A DNA stretch of 64,000 bases from Pseudosulfitobacter koreensis (GCF_024733015.1 NZ_JANKJG010000004.1:186001-250000), one strand, 5' to 3'. Numbered from the stretch's first letter, positions 40,914 to 51,479 are shown. Numbers and translations: made by a program. Notes: a model not told the origin generated them from the sequence alone.

Positions 40914-41935
40914 GCCGCCAGCAGCGCCGCCTCATAGGCGCGCAGGCAGGGCGCGACCTTTGGCCCATAGGCGGCAAGATCGGGAAACAGCGTCTCGATT
41001 TCGACCTTCGCGGCAGGGTTCACCGATTGCCGGGTCATGTCGCCGGGATAGAGCGTTTCCGACCAGATCCCGCCGGATTGCACCACGTGATGCGCGTCCA
41101 GCAGGATGTGGTGATAGGTGACCCGCCCGCCGACCCGGCGATAGACGCCGTCCAGGTGCAGCAGATCGACCGCCCGCACCAGAACCTGTTCCTGCCCGTA
41201 AAGCAGCTCGGCACGCCAGTCGGTCAGCAGGACACCGTGCTGCGGCGAGACCACCAGATCGGCGTCGTTGCCCAGCGTGCCTGCGCTGATGACGATGGGG
41301 GCCAGCGCGTACCGCGCGGCAACCGTCGTGGCCCCGATCCAGCGGATCGGCTGCGCGCCTGCGGTGCCGGTGATCACCAGATCGCCATGTTGCAGCGTCT
41401 CGACGGCGCGCGGACCGCTCGGTGTTTCGATCATCGTGCCCGACGCAAAGCACACGATGGTGCCGCCCAGATCGGCATGGGGCGTGTTGTCGTCGTTTTC
41501 GGTGACGGGACCGGTGGTCAGGTTGGTGTTCGCCGGGGGCATCCCATCGGGAAACACCAGGAAATAGCCGTTTTCACCGCCGTCCAACACGTCGTTGTCG
41601 TTGTTCAGATCCACGTCGATCACGCCGACGCGCCAGGTGGTCGACCCGTCGGTCACCTGAAACGTATAGTCCCAGATCACCTGCCGGTCGACGCCATCCA
41701 CGTCGACGCGCTGTTCCCAGGCCCCGCCAAAGCGTTCGGCCGTATCGACATATTCGTTCACGTCGCCGTCGCCGTTGAACACGGTCGCACCGTCGTTTTC
41801 CTCGATCACGAAGCTGGTCTTTTCGCCCGAATAGCGCCAGGTGCCCGAAGGCGCATAGCTGTAATCGACAGCATTGCCGTTCAGCGTGCTCTGGGTGCCG
41901 CGGATGACGTTGGTATAACTGTAAAAGACGGCCAT
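40910..41935 (-). CDS. Hint-domain protein with intact nucleophile cysteine
   Basis: 341 residues. An N-terminal beta-rich region with an Asp/Asn-rich stretch (NDNDVLDGGENG), possibly calcium-binding, is followed from residue 161 by a Hint module: CFASGTMIETPSGPRAVETLQHGDLVITG with Cys162, VVSPQHGVLLTD, and HHILLDAHHVV. No Sec signal; type I export is usual for such proteins and is inference here. Much longer beta-part than the Hint protein at 31101. A perfect inverted repeat precedes the gene. Confidence 0.85.
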   Translation of the reverse strand: MAVFYSYTNVIRGTQSTLNGNAVDYSYAPSGTWRYSGEKTSFVIEENDGATVFNGDGDVNEYVDTAERFGGAWEQRVDVDGVDRQVIWDYTFQVTDGSTTWRVGVIDVDLNNDNDVLDGGENGYFLVFPDGMPPANTNLTTGPVTENDDNTPHADLGGTIVCFASGTMIETPSGPRAVETLQHGDLVITGTAGAQPIRWIGATTVAARYALAPIVISAGTLGNDADLVVSPQHGVLLTDWRAELLYGQEQVLVRAVDLLHLDGVYRRVGGRVTYHHILLDAHHVVQSGGIWSETLYPGDMTRQSVNPAAKVEIETLFPDLAAYGPKVAPCLRAYEAALLAA

Positions 41936-41942
41936 CTTGCCA

Positions 41943-41969
41943 CCAATCCAAAAGTTGCCTTTGGATTGG
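41943..41969. promoter_or_regulatory. perfect inverted repeat in the leader of the Hint gene
   Basis: CCAATCCAAA (41943-41952) and TTTGGATTGG (41960-41969) form a perfect 10-bp stem with a 7-base loop, 7 bases before the start codon. It could be an operator or an mRNA hairpin that masks the ribosome site. Confidence 0.65.
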
Positions 41970-42082
41970 GGCTAATTCGGAAACTGGGCGATGTTGGGGC
42001 GCTTGCACGGCAACGGTGGGAAATTTGTGGCGGGAACCATGCCCCGCCGCAGTTTCCACGAGGTATTCAATGCCTAAGCCGC

Positions 42083-43279
42083 TCAGGGCAGATAAGGTGC
42101 CGGATCAACGCTTTCGAACCCCTTGCGGACCTCGAAATGCAGATAGGCATCATCGCCCGCGCGCAGCTTGGCCAGGTTCTGCCCCCGCGTGACCGCATCG
42201 CCCTTCTTCACCGCCACGTCGGCCACGTTGGCATAGACCGTCAGCAGGTTGTCGGGGTGGCGCACCACGATGATCGGCACGCCCTCGGCACTTTGGGTGA
42301 TCGCGGCGACACTGCCTGCGGCGGCGGCCTTCACCGGCGTGCCGGCGTTCGCCTTGATGTCGATGCCCTCGTTGCGACCCTTGGAATAGGCGCGGATGAT
42401 CGAGCCCGTGACCGGATAGGCCATCGCGCTGTTGGTGTCGGGCTTGATCGTCTGTTTGCCGATGTCGGCCACGGGCTCTGCGGGCTTGGTCGCCACCGGC
42501 GCGGGCTTGGCGGTGTCGTCGCGGGGCAGGGGCGTCGCGGCACTGGGCGGGGTCGGCGTGGGGGACCCGACGCCCGGCGCGGTCGTGACCGGCACCGTGC
42601 GCTTGGGCGGTGCCTGCTGCGCCACGGGGATCAGCAGGAACTGCCCTTCGCGGATCGCGAAATCGCTGTTCAGCCCGTTCCATTCGGCCAGCGAACGCAC
42701 CGGCACCTGATAGAGCCGCGAGATGGTATAGGCGGTCTCGCCACGCTCGACCTTGTGGCGGATCGGCTCCTGGCCGGTCTGCACTGCCACCGGTTGCGCC
42801 ACGGGGGCGGGCGGCAGCGGCGTTGTCGCGGCGGAATTGTCGATGGCATTGCCCGCCAGCGTGGTCACGTCGATCGGCGACGCCTGGATCGGCCCGGTGC
42901 CGATGGCACCCGTCGCGGGCGACGGCTCGGCCACGCGGCGCGGCAGGGCGATGATCTCACCCGCACGCAGCGGCACATTGACCTCGATACCGTTGTATCG
43001 GCCAAGTTCGGCTGCGGTGACGCCCACGCGGCCCGCCACATCGTTCAGCGTATCGCCACGCTGCGCCACCGCCACCTGATAGTTGGGATAAGAGATAACA
43101 CCGCGATTGTCGGGGCGGGGCCGGTCGGTGGTGGCATTGACCGCCGCGTCTGCCGTGGTGAATGCACCCGTGCCGCCGCGCAGGTCCATGTCCAGCGGCT
43201 GGTCGCAGGCCGCCAGCGCAAGCGCGCCACATGTTGCCAGCAGCAGGGGCGCGCGGTGGCGCGAAAGGGGTCGGATCAT
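42083..43279 (-). CDS. nlpD: NlpD-like lipoprotein with LysM and degenerate M23 domain
   Basis: 398 residues. Lipoprotein signal with lipobox LAAC (Cys25), LysM 1 at about 66-114, LysM 2 at about 173-219, Pro/Ala-rich linker, and a C-terminal LytM/M23 domain (about 300-395). The usual metal His is replaced (GRNEGIDIKA) and only LHFEVR remains of HxH, so, like E. coli NlpD, it is likely not a peptidase but an activator of cell-wall amidases. Gene order nlpD-pcm-surE is classical. Confidence 0.88.
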   Translation of the reverse strand: MIRPLSRHRAPLLLATCGALALAACDQPLDMDLRGGTGAFTTADAAVNATTDRPRPDNRGVISYPNYQVAVAQRGDTLNDVAGRVGVTAAELGRYNGIEVNVPLRAGEIIALPRRVAEPSPATGAIGTGPIQASPIDVTTLAGNAIDNSAATTPLPPAPVAQPVAVQTGQEPIRHKVERGETAYTISRLYQVPVRSLAEWNGLNSDFAIREGQFLLIPVAQQAPPKRTVPVTTAPGVGSPTPTPPSAATPLPRDDTAKPAPVATKPAEPVADIGKQTIKPDTNSAMAYPVTGSIIRAYSKGRNEGIDIKANAGTPVKAAAAGSVAAITQSAEGVPIIVVRHPDNLLTVYANVADVAVKKGDAVTRGQNLAKLRAGDDAYLHFEVRKGFESVDPAPYLP

Positions 43280-43430
43280 CTGGCTCGTCCTCTTGGCACG
43301 CCCCGTTATACGGGTTCGGGGCCTTCACTTCATGCCCCGCAAGGGGGTCTTGTTGTCGCTTTTGTCGGTCCACGCAACGCGCGGTCAACACCGCGTTGAA
43401 CAAAGCCGCAAATCGGCATGTTTCCGCGTA

Positions 43431-44081
43431 TTATGTATCTTTTCCCAAGCCCTCGAGCAAGGGGACGAAGCGCACCGGGCGCAATTCGTCGTATTCCAGA
43501 CCGGTTTCGGTCTTGCGCACCCGGATCAAGCTTTGCACCGCGTCCGATTGGCCCACGGGCACCACCATGATGCCGCCGACCTTCAGCTGCGCCAGCAGGG
43601 GCCCCGGCGGGTCCTCGGCGGCGGCGGTGACCAGGATGCGGTCGAACGGTGCCTGATCGGGCAGACCGAAACTGCCGTCGCCGGTGATCGCGGTGATATT
43701 GGTCAGGTTCAGCGCATCGAAGATCTCGCGCGCCTGTCGCACCAGCCTGCGGTGACGGTCCACGGTATAGACCCTGCGCGCCAGCTTGCTCAGGATCGCC
43801 GCCTGATAGCCCGAGCCTGTGCCCACCTCCAGCACCTTGTCACGCGGGCTCAGCTGCAGCGCCTGCGTCATCAGCCCCACGACCGATGGCTGGCTGATCG
43901 TCTGCCCGCAGGCGATGGGCAGCGGCATGTCCTCATAGGCGCGCGCGGCAAAGAGGCCCCGGATGAACGGCCCGCGGTCGATCGCCTCCATCGCTTCCAG
44001 CACGGCCTTTTCCGTCACGCCCTTCGAGCGCAGCGCGTAAAGAAACTGCATCTTGCGTTGGGCGACCTCGTCGTCTGTCAT
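43431..44081 (-). CDS. pcm: protein-L-isoaspartate O-methyltransferase
   Basis: 216 residues. It repairs isoaspartyl residues in aged proteins with S-adenosylmethionine. SAM motif [31 protein letters not shown] upstream, and [14 protein letters not shown]. Normal length. Overlaps surE by four bases (ATGA). Confidence 0.95.
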   Translation of the reverse strand: MTDDEVAQRKMQFLYALRSKGVTEKAVLEAMEAIDRGPFIRGLFAARAYEDMPLPIACGQTISQPSVVGLMTQALQLSPRDKVLEVGTGSGYQAAILSKLARRVYTVDRHRRLVRQAREIFDALNLTNITAITGDGSFGLPDQAPFDRILVTAAAEDPPGPLLAQLKVGGIMVVPVGQSDAVQSLIRVRKTETGLEYDELRPVRFVPLLEGLGKDT

Positions 44082-44863
44082 GCGTTCAATGCCCCAAGCC
44101 GGTCCATCACGTCATGCGCGGTCAGATCGGCGCGCATCGGCGTGATCGAGATATAGCCTTCCAGATTGTCGGCAGCATCCGTGCCCGCAGCGGTCGGCAC
44201 CTGCTGGTTGCCGCCCTTGATCCAGACGAACTTGCGGCCTGACGGGGCCTCGTGCGGCTCGGTCGAAAAGCGCACGCCGGGGCGCCGCCCTTGGGCGCTG
44301 AGACGGCTGCCCTTGACGTCGGCGGCACGCACGGGCGGAAAATTCACGTTGTAGAACAGGCGGTAATCGCCCGTGTCCTCGGGGCTTGCGGCCAATATCC
44401 GGCGCACCGTGTCTGCACCGTGGCTCAGCGCCGCCTCGAACGGATCGTCGATGGTGGCGTTCGCGGGTCCGAAATACTGCGACAGCGCAATCGCGGGAAT
44501 GCCCTGCAACGCCCCCTCCATCGCGCCGCCCAGCGTGCCGGAATAAAGCGCGTTCTCGGCCGAGTTGTTGCCCCGGTTGACGCCCGACAGGATCAGGTCG
44601 GGGGCCTTGGCCCCCATCACGTCATGAATGCCCGCCAGAACGCAGTCGGCAGGGCTGCCCTCGGCGGCATAGCGGCGCGGGCCCAGCTTCGAGATCATCA
44701 TCGGATGGGTGTAGCTGATGCAATGCGCCACCCCCGATTGCTCGAACGCAGGTGCGACGGTCCAGACCTCGCCGCTGTCGCCTGCAACCTCTTTGGCAAT
44801 GGCGTGCAGGGTCTTCAGACCCGGTGCCGCGATGCCGTCGTCATTGGTGATGAGAATACGCAT
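44078..44863 (-). CDS. surE: 5'/3'-nucleotidase SurE
   Basis: 261 residues. Metal-dependent phosphatase on nucleoside monophosphates. Motif [15 protein letters not shown] with the two metal Asp residues (8, 9), SGVNRGNN (metal Asn), and GTLGGAMEG. Normal length. First gene of the surE-pcm-nlpD group. Confidence 0.95.
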   Translation of the reverse strand: MRILITNDDGIAAPGLKTLHAIAKEVAGDSGEVWTVAPAFEQSGVAHCISYTHPMMISKLGPRRYAAEGSPADCVLAGIHDVMGAKAPDLILSGVNRGNNSAENALYSGTLGGAMEGALQGIPAIALSQYFGPANATIDDPFEAALSHGADTVRRILAASPEDTGDYRLFYNVNFPPVRAADVKGSRLSAQGRRPGVRFSTEPHEAPSGRKFVWIKGGNQQVPTAAGTDAADNLEGYISITPMRADLTAHDVMDRLGALNA

Positions 44864-44985
44864 GTTCCGCCCCTTTTCCCCTTAGTATTCAGGCCGCAGC
44901 ATTGCGGCAAGGGCAGGCAGGGCCACAGATGCGGTTTTGTGAAAGACAAGGCGCAGACGTTGCGTTCAGGACTCAGGCTTGGGAG

Positions 44986-45642
44986 TTAGAGCCCCGCCAG
45001 AATGCGCGCGGCTTCGGCATGCGGGTCGGCCAGCGCTGCGCGGTCCTCGCCGGGAAAGAAACGCGCGCGGGTGGCGGTGGGCATGGGCGCGGGCGTGTCG
45101 ATGACCACGCGCGGCCCGGTCCTGGCGGTCTCCACCTGCCAGCTGCGCGCCAGCGCGATCTGTGCGGCCTTGGTCGATCCGTAGCTGCCGAAGAACTTGG
45201 TGCCCGCACGCGGATCGTCAAAGAAGATCGCGGTGCCATCGGTGCCCAGCAGCGGCGAGACATAGGTGATCAGCGTCGCCGTGGCGGTCACGTTCGCATT
45301 CACGGATTTTGCCATGTCACGCATGTCGATGTGGCTGGCAGGGGTCAGCGGTGCCGCATGGATCGCGGTATGCGCCCAGATGTCCAGTGTGCCCCAGCGG
45401 TCGTGAATGCCCCGGCACAGCGTCGCCATCGCCTCGGGCACGGTGATGTCCATCGGCGCCAGCGTGGCGCTGCCACCCAGCGCCTTGATCCGGTCGTCCA
45501 GCTCTTCCAGCGCGCCGGTGGTCTTGGCCACGGCAACGATGTGATGCGTCGGCGCCAGCGCCTCGGCAAGTGCAGCCCCCAGACCGCGCGACGCGCCGGT
45601 GATCAGGGCCAGTTTGGGGGCGATATCTGCAGCTTGTGTCAT
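44986..45642 (-). CDS. short-chain dehydrogenase/reductase
   Basis: 218 residues. TGASRGLG (15-22) for NAD(P) and the YxxxK pair (Tyr154, Lys158 in FGSYGSTKAA). The usual NNAG is AHTA and the catalytic Ser position is not obvious, so it is a divergent member. ATG 45642 chosen since the longer frame upstream runs over the repeat array. Substrate unknown. Confidence 0.8.
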   Translation of the reverse strand: MTQAADIAPKLALITGASRGLGAALAEALAPTHHIVAVAKTTGALEELDDRIKALGGSATLAPMDITVPEAMATLCRGIHDRWGTLDIWAHTAIHAAPLTPASHIDMRDMAKSVNANVTATATLITYVSPLLGTDGTAIFFDDPRAGTKFFGSYGSTKAAQIALARSWQVETARTGPRVVIDTPAPMPTATRARFFPGEDRAALADPHAEAARILAGL

Positions 45643-45689
45643 GCGCCGCGTGATGGTCCGATTGCGCGCCAAGGTCAAGAGGCGCGCAT

Positions 45690-45767
45690 GTCGCGGCTCT
45701 GCTGCGCGAATAAAGGTCGCGGCTGTGCTGCGCCGATAGAAGTCGCGGCTATGCTGCGTTGCTCGCG
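45690..45767 (-). repeat. three tandem 26-bp repeats at the end of the gene at 45749
   Basis: Each unit begins GTCGCGGCTNTGCTGCG on the plus strand, at 45690, 45716 and 45742. The unit at 45742 contains the stop codon and last codons of the minus-strand gene ending at 45749; the other two continue downstream of it. This is the same arrangement as the 29-bp array after nuoB. Confidence 0.85.
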
Positions 45768-46063
45768 CCACGCGGACGCAGGCGCGGGCGCAGGGTGCTG
45801 GCGATCTGCCCCGGCTGCGGCAGGCGCAAGACATCGGTGCCGCCATTGCGGGCAATGTGCAGCGCATCGTCGTCGATGGCCACGACCCGGCCCAGACGGG
45901 AGGTGTCCCCGGTGCCCACGGTGTCGATGCGCCCGTCGGGATAGCGGATCATCGCGCGCGGGGCGCTGTCGGCCCCGAAAATGCCCAGCAAGACGGGCCT
46001 GTTCAGGCGCACTGCGTTTTTCTGGGTCGCCAGCTGGCGCGTCTGGGGAGAGGCTTCGGCCAT
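45749..46063 (-). CDS. 104-residue protein of unknown function (PilP-like pattern)
   Basis: A small protein with a beta-rich middle: RPVLLGIFGADSAPRAMIRYPDGRIDTVGTGD, then RVVAIDDDALHIARNGGTDVLRLP. This resembles the short beta-domain of PilP-type/type II secretion proteins, but no signal peptide or pilus genes are near. Its last codons lie in the 26-bp repeat array. Weak call on function. Confidence 0.65.
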   Translation of the reverse strand: MAEASPQTRQLATQKNAVRLNRPVLLGIFGADSAPRAMIRYPDGRIDTVGTGDTSRLGRVVAIDDDALHIARNGGTDVLRLPQPGQIASTLRPRLRPRGASNAA

Positions 46064-46242
46064 GTCGAAAAAGTCCTTCGGGGGTTTCGCTCAGGGCCGG
46101 TGCCTACCACGACCGCGATCGGTCGCAAGCGTGGCCCATTTGCCTATAGGCCGATTGGCGCGCGTCCCTGCGCCAAGCTTTGCCGAAGCCTGCGACACGT
46201 TGTGGCGGGGGGATTGCGCGTGCAAAGAATCGCGCGCGGATA

Positions 46243-46632
46243 TCAGCGGCTTTGGCGGTGGTAGGTGAAGGTCATCGCCGCCAGATGGGCGATGGCATCC
46301 GTGTCCGCAGCGGCGTCGAGCCCCAGATGCAGCACGCGGCGACCGTCACCCGCGATGTCGGGATAGAGATCACGCATCCGCTGCGCCAGATCGGTCTTGC
46401 AATCGACGAAGACGCACAGCCTGTCGGGGGCCTCCGACGACCAGTTCAGCCGCAGGGTCGATCCGGTGCGCGGCCTTGCAGGACGCCACGCAGGCTGCCC
46501 CCATTTCAGCGATTCCGTCAGGGGGCCGACCCCGGCATCCCGTGCGGCGGCCAGGATGATGGCGCGCAAGGCATCAAAGCGGGCGCGGGCGGCGTCGGGC
46601 CAACGCCCGGTGATCTGGTTGAAGGGGTCCAT
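46243..46632 (-). CDS. DUF1801 family protein
   Basis: 129 residues. Pattern RFDALRAIILAAARDAGVGPLTESLKWGQPAWR fits DUF1801 (YdhG-like), small alpha-beta proteins of unknown function. It stands alone; 179 gene-free bases separate it from the small gene at 45749, and a repeat copy lies upstream. Confidence 0.78.
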   Translation of the reverse strand: MDPFNQITGRWPDAARARFDALRAIILAAARDAGVGPLTESLKWGQPAWRPARPRTGSTLRLNWSSEAPDRLCVFVDCKTDLAQRMRDLYPDIAGDGRRVLHLGLDAAADTDAIAHLAAMTFTYHRQSR

Positions 46633-46686
46633 GCGGAGAAGATTACCACAGGATGCTGACAGATGCTGTCACCAATGATTTATAAA

Positions 46687-46744
46687 GGGGGCGCTGCCCC
46701 CGCGCCTTGCGGCGCGCCCCCGGAGTTTATCTGGCAAGATGAAG
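46687..46744 (+). repeat. intergenic repeat family, copy 3
   Basis: GGGGGCGCTGCCCCC hairpin, GCGCC-TTGC-GGCGC hairpin, GCCCCCGGAGTTTATCTGGC, AAGATGAAG. Its AT-richer end is 8 bases from the purF stop codon. Confidence 0.9.
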
Positions 46745-46752
46745 GGGGCGCG

Positions 46753-48210
46753 CTATTCCGCCGCCTTCATCTCAAAGCCCTTTTCCAGCATGTCCGACGG
46801 CTTCACCGGATATTCACCCGAAAAGCAGGCGTCGCAATACTGCGGGCAGGCGTTGTTGCGGCCCTTGGCCTCGCCCACGGCGCGGTAAAGACCGTCAAGC
46901 GAGATGAACTTGAGCGAATCGACGCCCAGATGCGCGCGCATCTCGTCTTCGGACATGGTGGCGGCCAGCAGCTTTTCGCGCTGCGGCGTGTCAACGCCGT
47001 AGAAACAGGGCCATGCGGTCGGGGGCGACGCGATGCGAAAGTGGACTTCGGCAGCACCCGCATCCAGGATCATCTCCTTGATCTTGCGCGAGGTGGTGCC
47101 GCGCACCACGCTATCGTCGACCAGGATGACCCGTTTGCCCCTGATCAGCGCGCGGTTCACGTTCAGCTTCAGCCGCACGCCCATGTTGCGGATCTGCTCG
47201 GTCGGCTCGATGAAGGTGCGGCCCATGTATTGGTTGCGGATGATCCCCATCGCATAGGGAATGCCCGATTGCAGGCTGAAGCCGATGGCCGCAGGCGTGC
47301 CGCTGTCGGGCACGGGGCAGACCAGATCGGCGTCGACCGGGGCTTCCTTGGCCAACTCGCGGCCAATCGCCTCGCGCGTCTCATAGACGCTGCGCCCGCC
47401 CAGGATGCTGTCGGGACGCGAGAAATAGACGTGTTCGAAGATGCAAAAGCGCGGGGCGACGCGGCGGAAGGGAAACAGGCTTTCGACGCCCTTGTCGGTG
47501 ATCACCACCATCTCGCCCGGCTCGATCTCGCGCACGAATTCGGCACCGATGATGTCGAGCGCGCAGGTCTCGGAACTCAGCGCCCAGCCGTCGCCGACGC
47601 GGCCCAGAACCAGCGGGCGCACGCCCAAGGGATCGCGCACGCCGATCAGCTTGGTGCGGGTCATGGCGACGATGGAAAACGCCCCCTCGACACGGCGCAG
47701 CGCGTCTTCCATCCGCTCGGGAATGTTGCGCTGCAACGACCGTGCCATCAGGTGGATGATGCATTCGCTGTCCGACGACGACTGAAAGATCGACCCGCGC
47801 TCGATCAGCTCGCGGCGCAGGGCATTGGCGTTGGTGATGTTGCCGTTGTGGGCAATCGCCGCACCGCCCATCGCGAATTCGCCAAAGAACGGCTGCACGT
47901 CGCGGATCGCGGTCTGGCCCTTGTTGCCGGACGTCGAATAGCGCACGTGACCGATGGCCAGCGATCCCGGCAGCGTCTCCATGATCTTCTGGCTGGTGAA
48001 GTTGTCGCGCACATAGCCGAAACGGCGGGCGGACTGAAACCCAAGCTCGGCGTCGTAGCTGACGATCCCGCCTGCCTCCTGACCCCGGTGCTGCAGCGCG
48101 TGCAGCCCAAGCGCCACAAAGTTCGAAGCGTCCTGGGTGCCGATGACACCGAACACCCCGCACTCTTCTTTCAGCTTGTCGTCGTCAAAAGGATGTGCGG
48201 GTGGCATCAT
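46753..48210 (-). CDS. purF: amidophosphoribosyltransferase
   Basis: 485 residues. First committed step of purine synthesis: PRPP plus glutamine gives phosphoribosylamine. The N-terminal KEECGVFG holds the Ntn glutaminase Cys, exposed after removal of a short propeptide. GNITN, SDSECIIHLMA, and the PRPP loop VILVDDSVVRGTTSRKI are seen. Start at ATG 48210 or 48207; a GTG at 48222 with CGGAG upstream is also possible. Downstream partner of cvpA, as in many bacteria. Confidence 0.95.
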   Translation of the reverse strand: MMPPAHPFDDDKLKEECGVFGVIGTQDASNFVALGLHALQHRGQEAGGIVSYDAELGFQSARRFGYVRDNFTSQKIMETLPGSLAIGHVRYSTSGNKGQTAIRDVQPFFGEFAMGGAAIAHNGNITNANALRRELIERGSIFQSSSDSECIIHLMARSLQRNIPERMEDALRRVEGAFSIVAMTRTKLIGVRDPLGVRPLVLGRVGDGWALSSETCALDIIGAEFVREIEPGEMVVITDKGVESLFPFRRVAPRFCIFEHVYFSRPDSILGGRSVYETREAIGRELAKEAPVDADLVCPVPDSGTPAAIGFSLQSGIPYAMGIIRNQYMGRTFIEPTEQIRNMGVRLKLNVNRALIRGKRVILVDDSVVRGTTSRKIKEMILDAGAAEVHFRIASPPTAWPCFYGVDTPQREKLLAATMSEDEMRAHLGVDSLKFISLDGLYRAVGEAKGRNNACPQYCDACFSGEYPVKPSDMLEKGFEMKAAE

Positions 48211-48313
48211 GCATTCAGTCACGGGCAGATGGCTCCGAATCTGGGGTTGGACATGCGTCTGATACTGGGGCCCAGGCGTGGTGTCACGCCCTGCAGCCAA
48301 AATAGTTAGCATA

Positions 48314-48325
48314 ATGTGCGCACAT
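48314..48325. promoter_or_regulatory. 12-bp perfect palindrome upstream of purF
   Basis: ATGTGCGCACAT lies about 100 bases before the purF start, next to a -10-like TATGCT on the minus strand. It could be an operator in a purF promoter. Short palindromes also occur by chance. Confidence 0.3.
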
Positions 48326-48366
48326 CACAGGACTGTGTCGAAACCGCCCTGATTGCGCAAACACTG

Positions 48367-48924
48367 TCACTGCTCGCAGGTGCCCACAAGGCTTTCGTAT
48401 TGCACGGTGATCCACCCCAGCGCCTGTTCGGGCTTGCGGTCCTGGATGTCGGTGGTGTAGCGGCCAAAGACGGCGGCCGAGCGGCTTTCGTCGACGACGG
48501 TGAATTCCTGACCGGTGATGACGGTGTCGTAGACAAAGAAGGCCACGATCACCAGCAGGATGCCCCGCGCCACGCCGAAGAGAAACCCCAGACCCTGATC
48601 CACGCCGCCCATCGCCGAGCGTTGCACCAGCGATGAAAACAGCGGTGTGAACAGCGACACCACGATCAGCGCCACCGCAAAGACCAGCGCAAAGGCACCG
48701 ATCACGCTCAGCTCGCAGCTGTCGGCCAGGAATTCGCCGACCACCGGGATCTCGCGCACCAGCGGCTCGACCTTGGGGGCGAACAGGAACGCCAGGATCG
48801 CGGCGGCAATCCAGCCCGCGATCGCCATGATCTCGCGCACGATGCCGCGCCCATAGGCCAGCAGGGCCGACAGGATGATGACGATGGCCACCACGCCATC
48901 AATGATTGTGAAACCGTCCATCAT
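48367..48924 (-). CDS. cvpA: CvpA family membrane protein
   Basis: 185 residues with four membrane helices (starting FTIIDGVVAIVIILSALLAYGRGIVREI) and a soluble C-terminus. CvpA is needed for colicin V production in E. coli and for envelope stress tolerance; the basic function is unsettled. Next to purF and radA, a common order. Confidence 0.9.
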   Translation of the reverse strand: MMDGFTIIDGVVAIVIILSALLAYGRGIVREIMAIAGWIAAAILAFLFAPKVEPLVREIPVVGEFLADSCELSVIGAFALVFAVALIVVSLFTPLFSSLVQRSAMGGVDQGLGFLFGVARGILLVIVAFFVYDTVITGQEFTVVDESRSAAVFGRYTTDIQDRKPEQALGWITVQYESLVGTCEQ

Positions 48925-48945
48925 CCGTTCCTTGTCTGTGTGGCG

Positions 48946-50307
<1,362 letters not shown>

Positions 50308-50360
50308 GCGCCTGATGTGCCCGACCCGGAGGGGGGCGTCAAAGGATAATGCACCGCAAC

Positions 50361-50417
50361 GGGGCGCTGCCCCCGCGCCTTGCGGCGCTCCCCCGGAGTT
50401 TGTCCGGCAAGATGAAG
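50361..50417 (+). repeat. intergenic repeat family, copy 4
   Basis: GGGGCGCTGCCCC hairpin, GCGCC-TTGC-GGCGC hairpin, CCCCCGGAGTTTGTCCGGC, AAGATGAAG. It ends one base before the stop codon of the gene at 50419. Confidence 0.9.
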
Positions 50418-50418
50418 T

Positions 50419-51183
50419 CTATTCCGCCGCTTTCGGCATCATCTTGGTCACGGTGTTGTCGGTCGCCACGATGGTTTCCAGCCCCAGTTCCGGCAGCACC
50501 TCGCGCATTTCGTCGCGCAGACGGTCAAGCTGTGCGGCGGCGACGGCCTCTTCCAGCTCCACATTGGTCAGCCAATGCCGGAACTCCGAACTGATCGACT
50601 TGGCATGATCAAGACGGCTGTTGAACTGCTCGACCTCATACTGACGCTGCTCAAGAAAGCTGCGGGCGCGGGCGACCTTTTCATCCGAATAGACTTCGGC
50701 CAGTTCCTTGGAAATATGCGACATTTGCGCCGCGACCTCCAACAGCGCCGGTTCCAGCGAACTGAGATCGGGATGATCGCGCAGATAGGCCAGCCGCTCG
50801 CGCACCGCGTCGAATTCGGTGGAAAAGCGGAACGCATCGCCCCGGTCGGCGGCATGCACGGCGGCATAGGCGCGGGCCACGTCGTCCATGTTCACCGAAA
50901 AATCCCGGTGCGCATGTTCCAGTTGCATGGTGCGCCGCGCACTCGGCAGGAAAAAGCACAGGCAGGTGGCAAAGACGGTCAGACCGATCTGCGCATACAT
51001 TCCCGCCTGCGGCACAGGCGCTCCGTTCCAGGCCAGGGGCAGGTCGATCCATTGCCAATGACCCAAGGCCGACATGCCCGTGGCGACCAGCAATCCCAGT
51101 GCCGCGAGGGCAAAAAACGCCAGGGCGACGCGCTGCATCAGGAATCGGACCAAGTACACCAATGCGCCGATAGAATTTGTCAA
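50419..51183 (-). CDS. membrane protein with coiled-coil region, unknown function
   Basis: About 254 residues from TTG 51183, which has GGGGGGA six bases upstream; ATG 51138 is an alternative and longer frames exist. Two membrane helices (about 15-40 and 60-80) are followed by ~165 residues of charged helix, probably coiled coil (ELAEVYSDEKVARARSFLEQRQYEVEQF). No recognised domain. The 150 bases upstream hold an inverted repeat (TATCGGC/GCCGATA, 51210-51231). Confidence 0.72.
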   Translation of the reverse strand: MTNSIGALVYLVRFLMQRVALAFFALAALGLLVATGMSALGHWQWIDLPLAWNGAPVPQAGMYAQIGLTVFATCLCFFLPSARRTMQLEHAHRDFSVNMDDVARAYAAVHAADRGDAFRFSTEFDAVRERLAYLRDHPDLSSLEPALLEVAAQMSHISKELAEVYSDEKVARARSFLEQRQYEVEQFNSRLDHAKSISSEFRHWLTNVELEEAVAAAQLDRLRDEMREVLPELGLETIVATDNTVTKMMPKAAE

Positions 51184-51337
51184 ATGCCGTCCCCCCGGAT
51201 GAACAATCTTATCGGCAAGTATACGCCGATAGTGGGTGAACACATAAGGGTAAACTTTGTTCCCGACCGTGAATCTGTTGCGTTTGGACTGTGGTTTTCC
51301 GGTGTTCCGCCTGCATTGTTGCCGATTTGACGACAAT

Positions 51338-51466
51338 TTATAGCGGGTTTTCCCTTTGTTCCGTGCGCAGCCCCACCCAGACCGGGGTGAGGATGCACGA
51401 GGTGAGGATGCACAAGGGAAAGAGGTAGAGGCCCCACGCGACCTCTATCCGGCGCATGACGGTCAT
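51338..51466 (-). CDS. possible 42-residue membrane protein
   Basis: A short frame starting at ATG 51466, 13 bases after the stop of the gene at 51480. The product has one hydrophobic stretch (WGLYLFPLCILTSCILTPVWVGL) with basic ends. Ribosome site weak. Supported only by position and composition. Confidence 0.4.
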   Translation of the reverse strand: MTVMRRIEVAWGLYLFPLCILTSCILTPVWVGLRTEQRENPL

Positions 51467-51479
51467 CACGCGCTTGGCG

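Noticed and set aside
31101..41935. Inteins, because of the Hint motifs
   Set aside because: The Hint modules are at the C-terminal part of stand-alone proteins with no host protein or C-extein, so they are not inteins.
40712..43399. 895-codon open frame opposite the Hint gene and nlpD
   Set aside because: Antisense shadow; its start overlaps the DUF815 gene in another frame.
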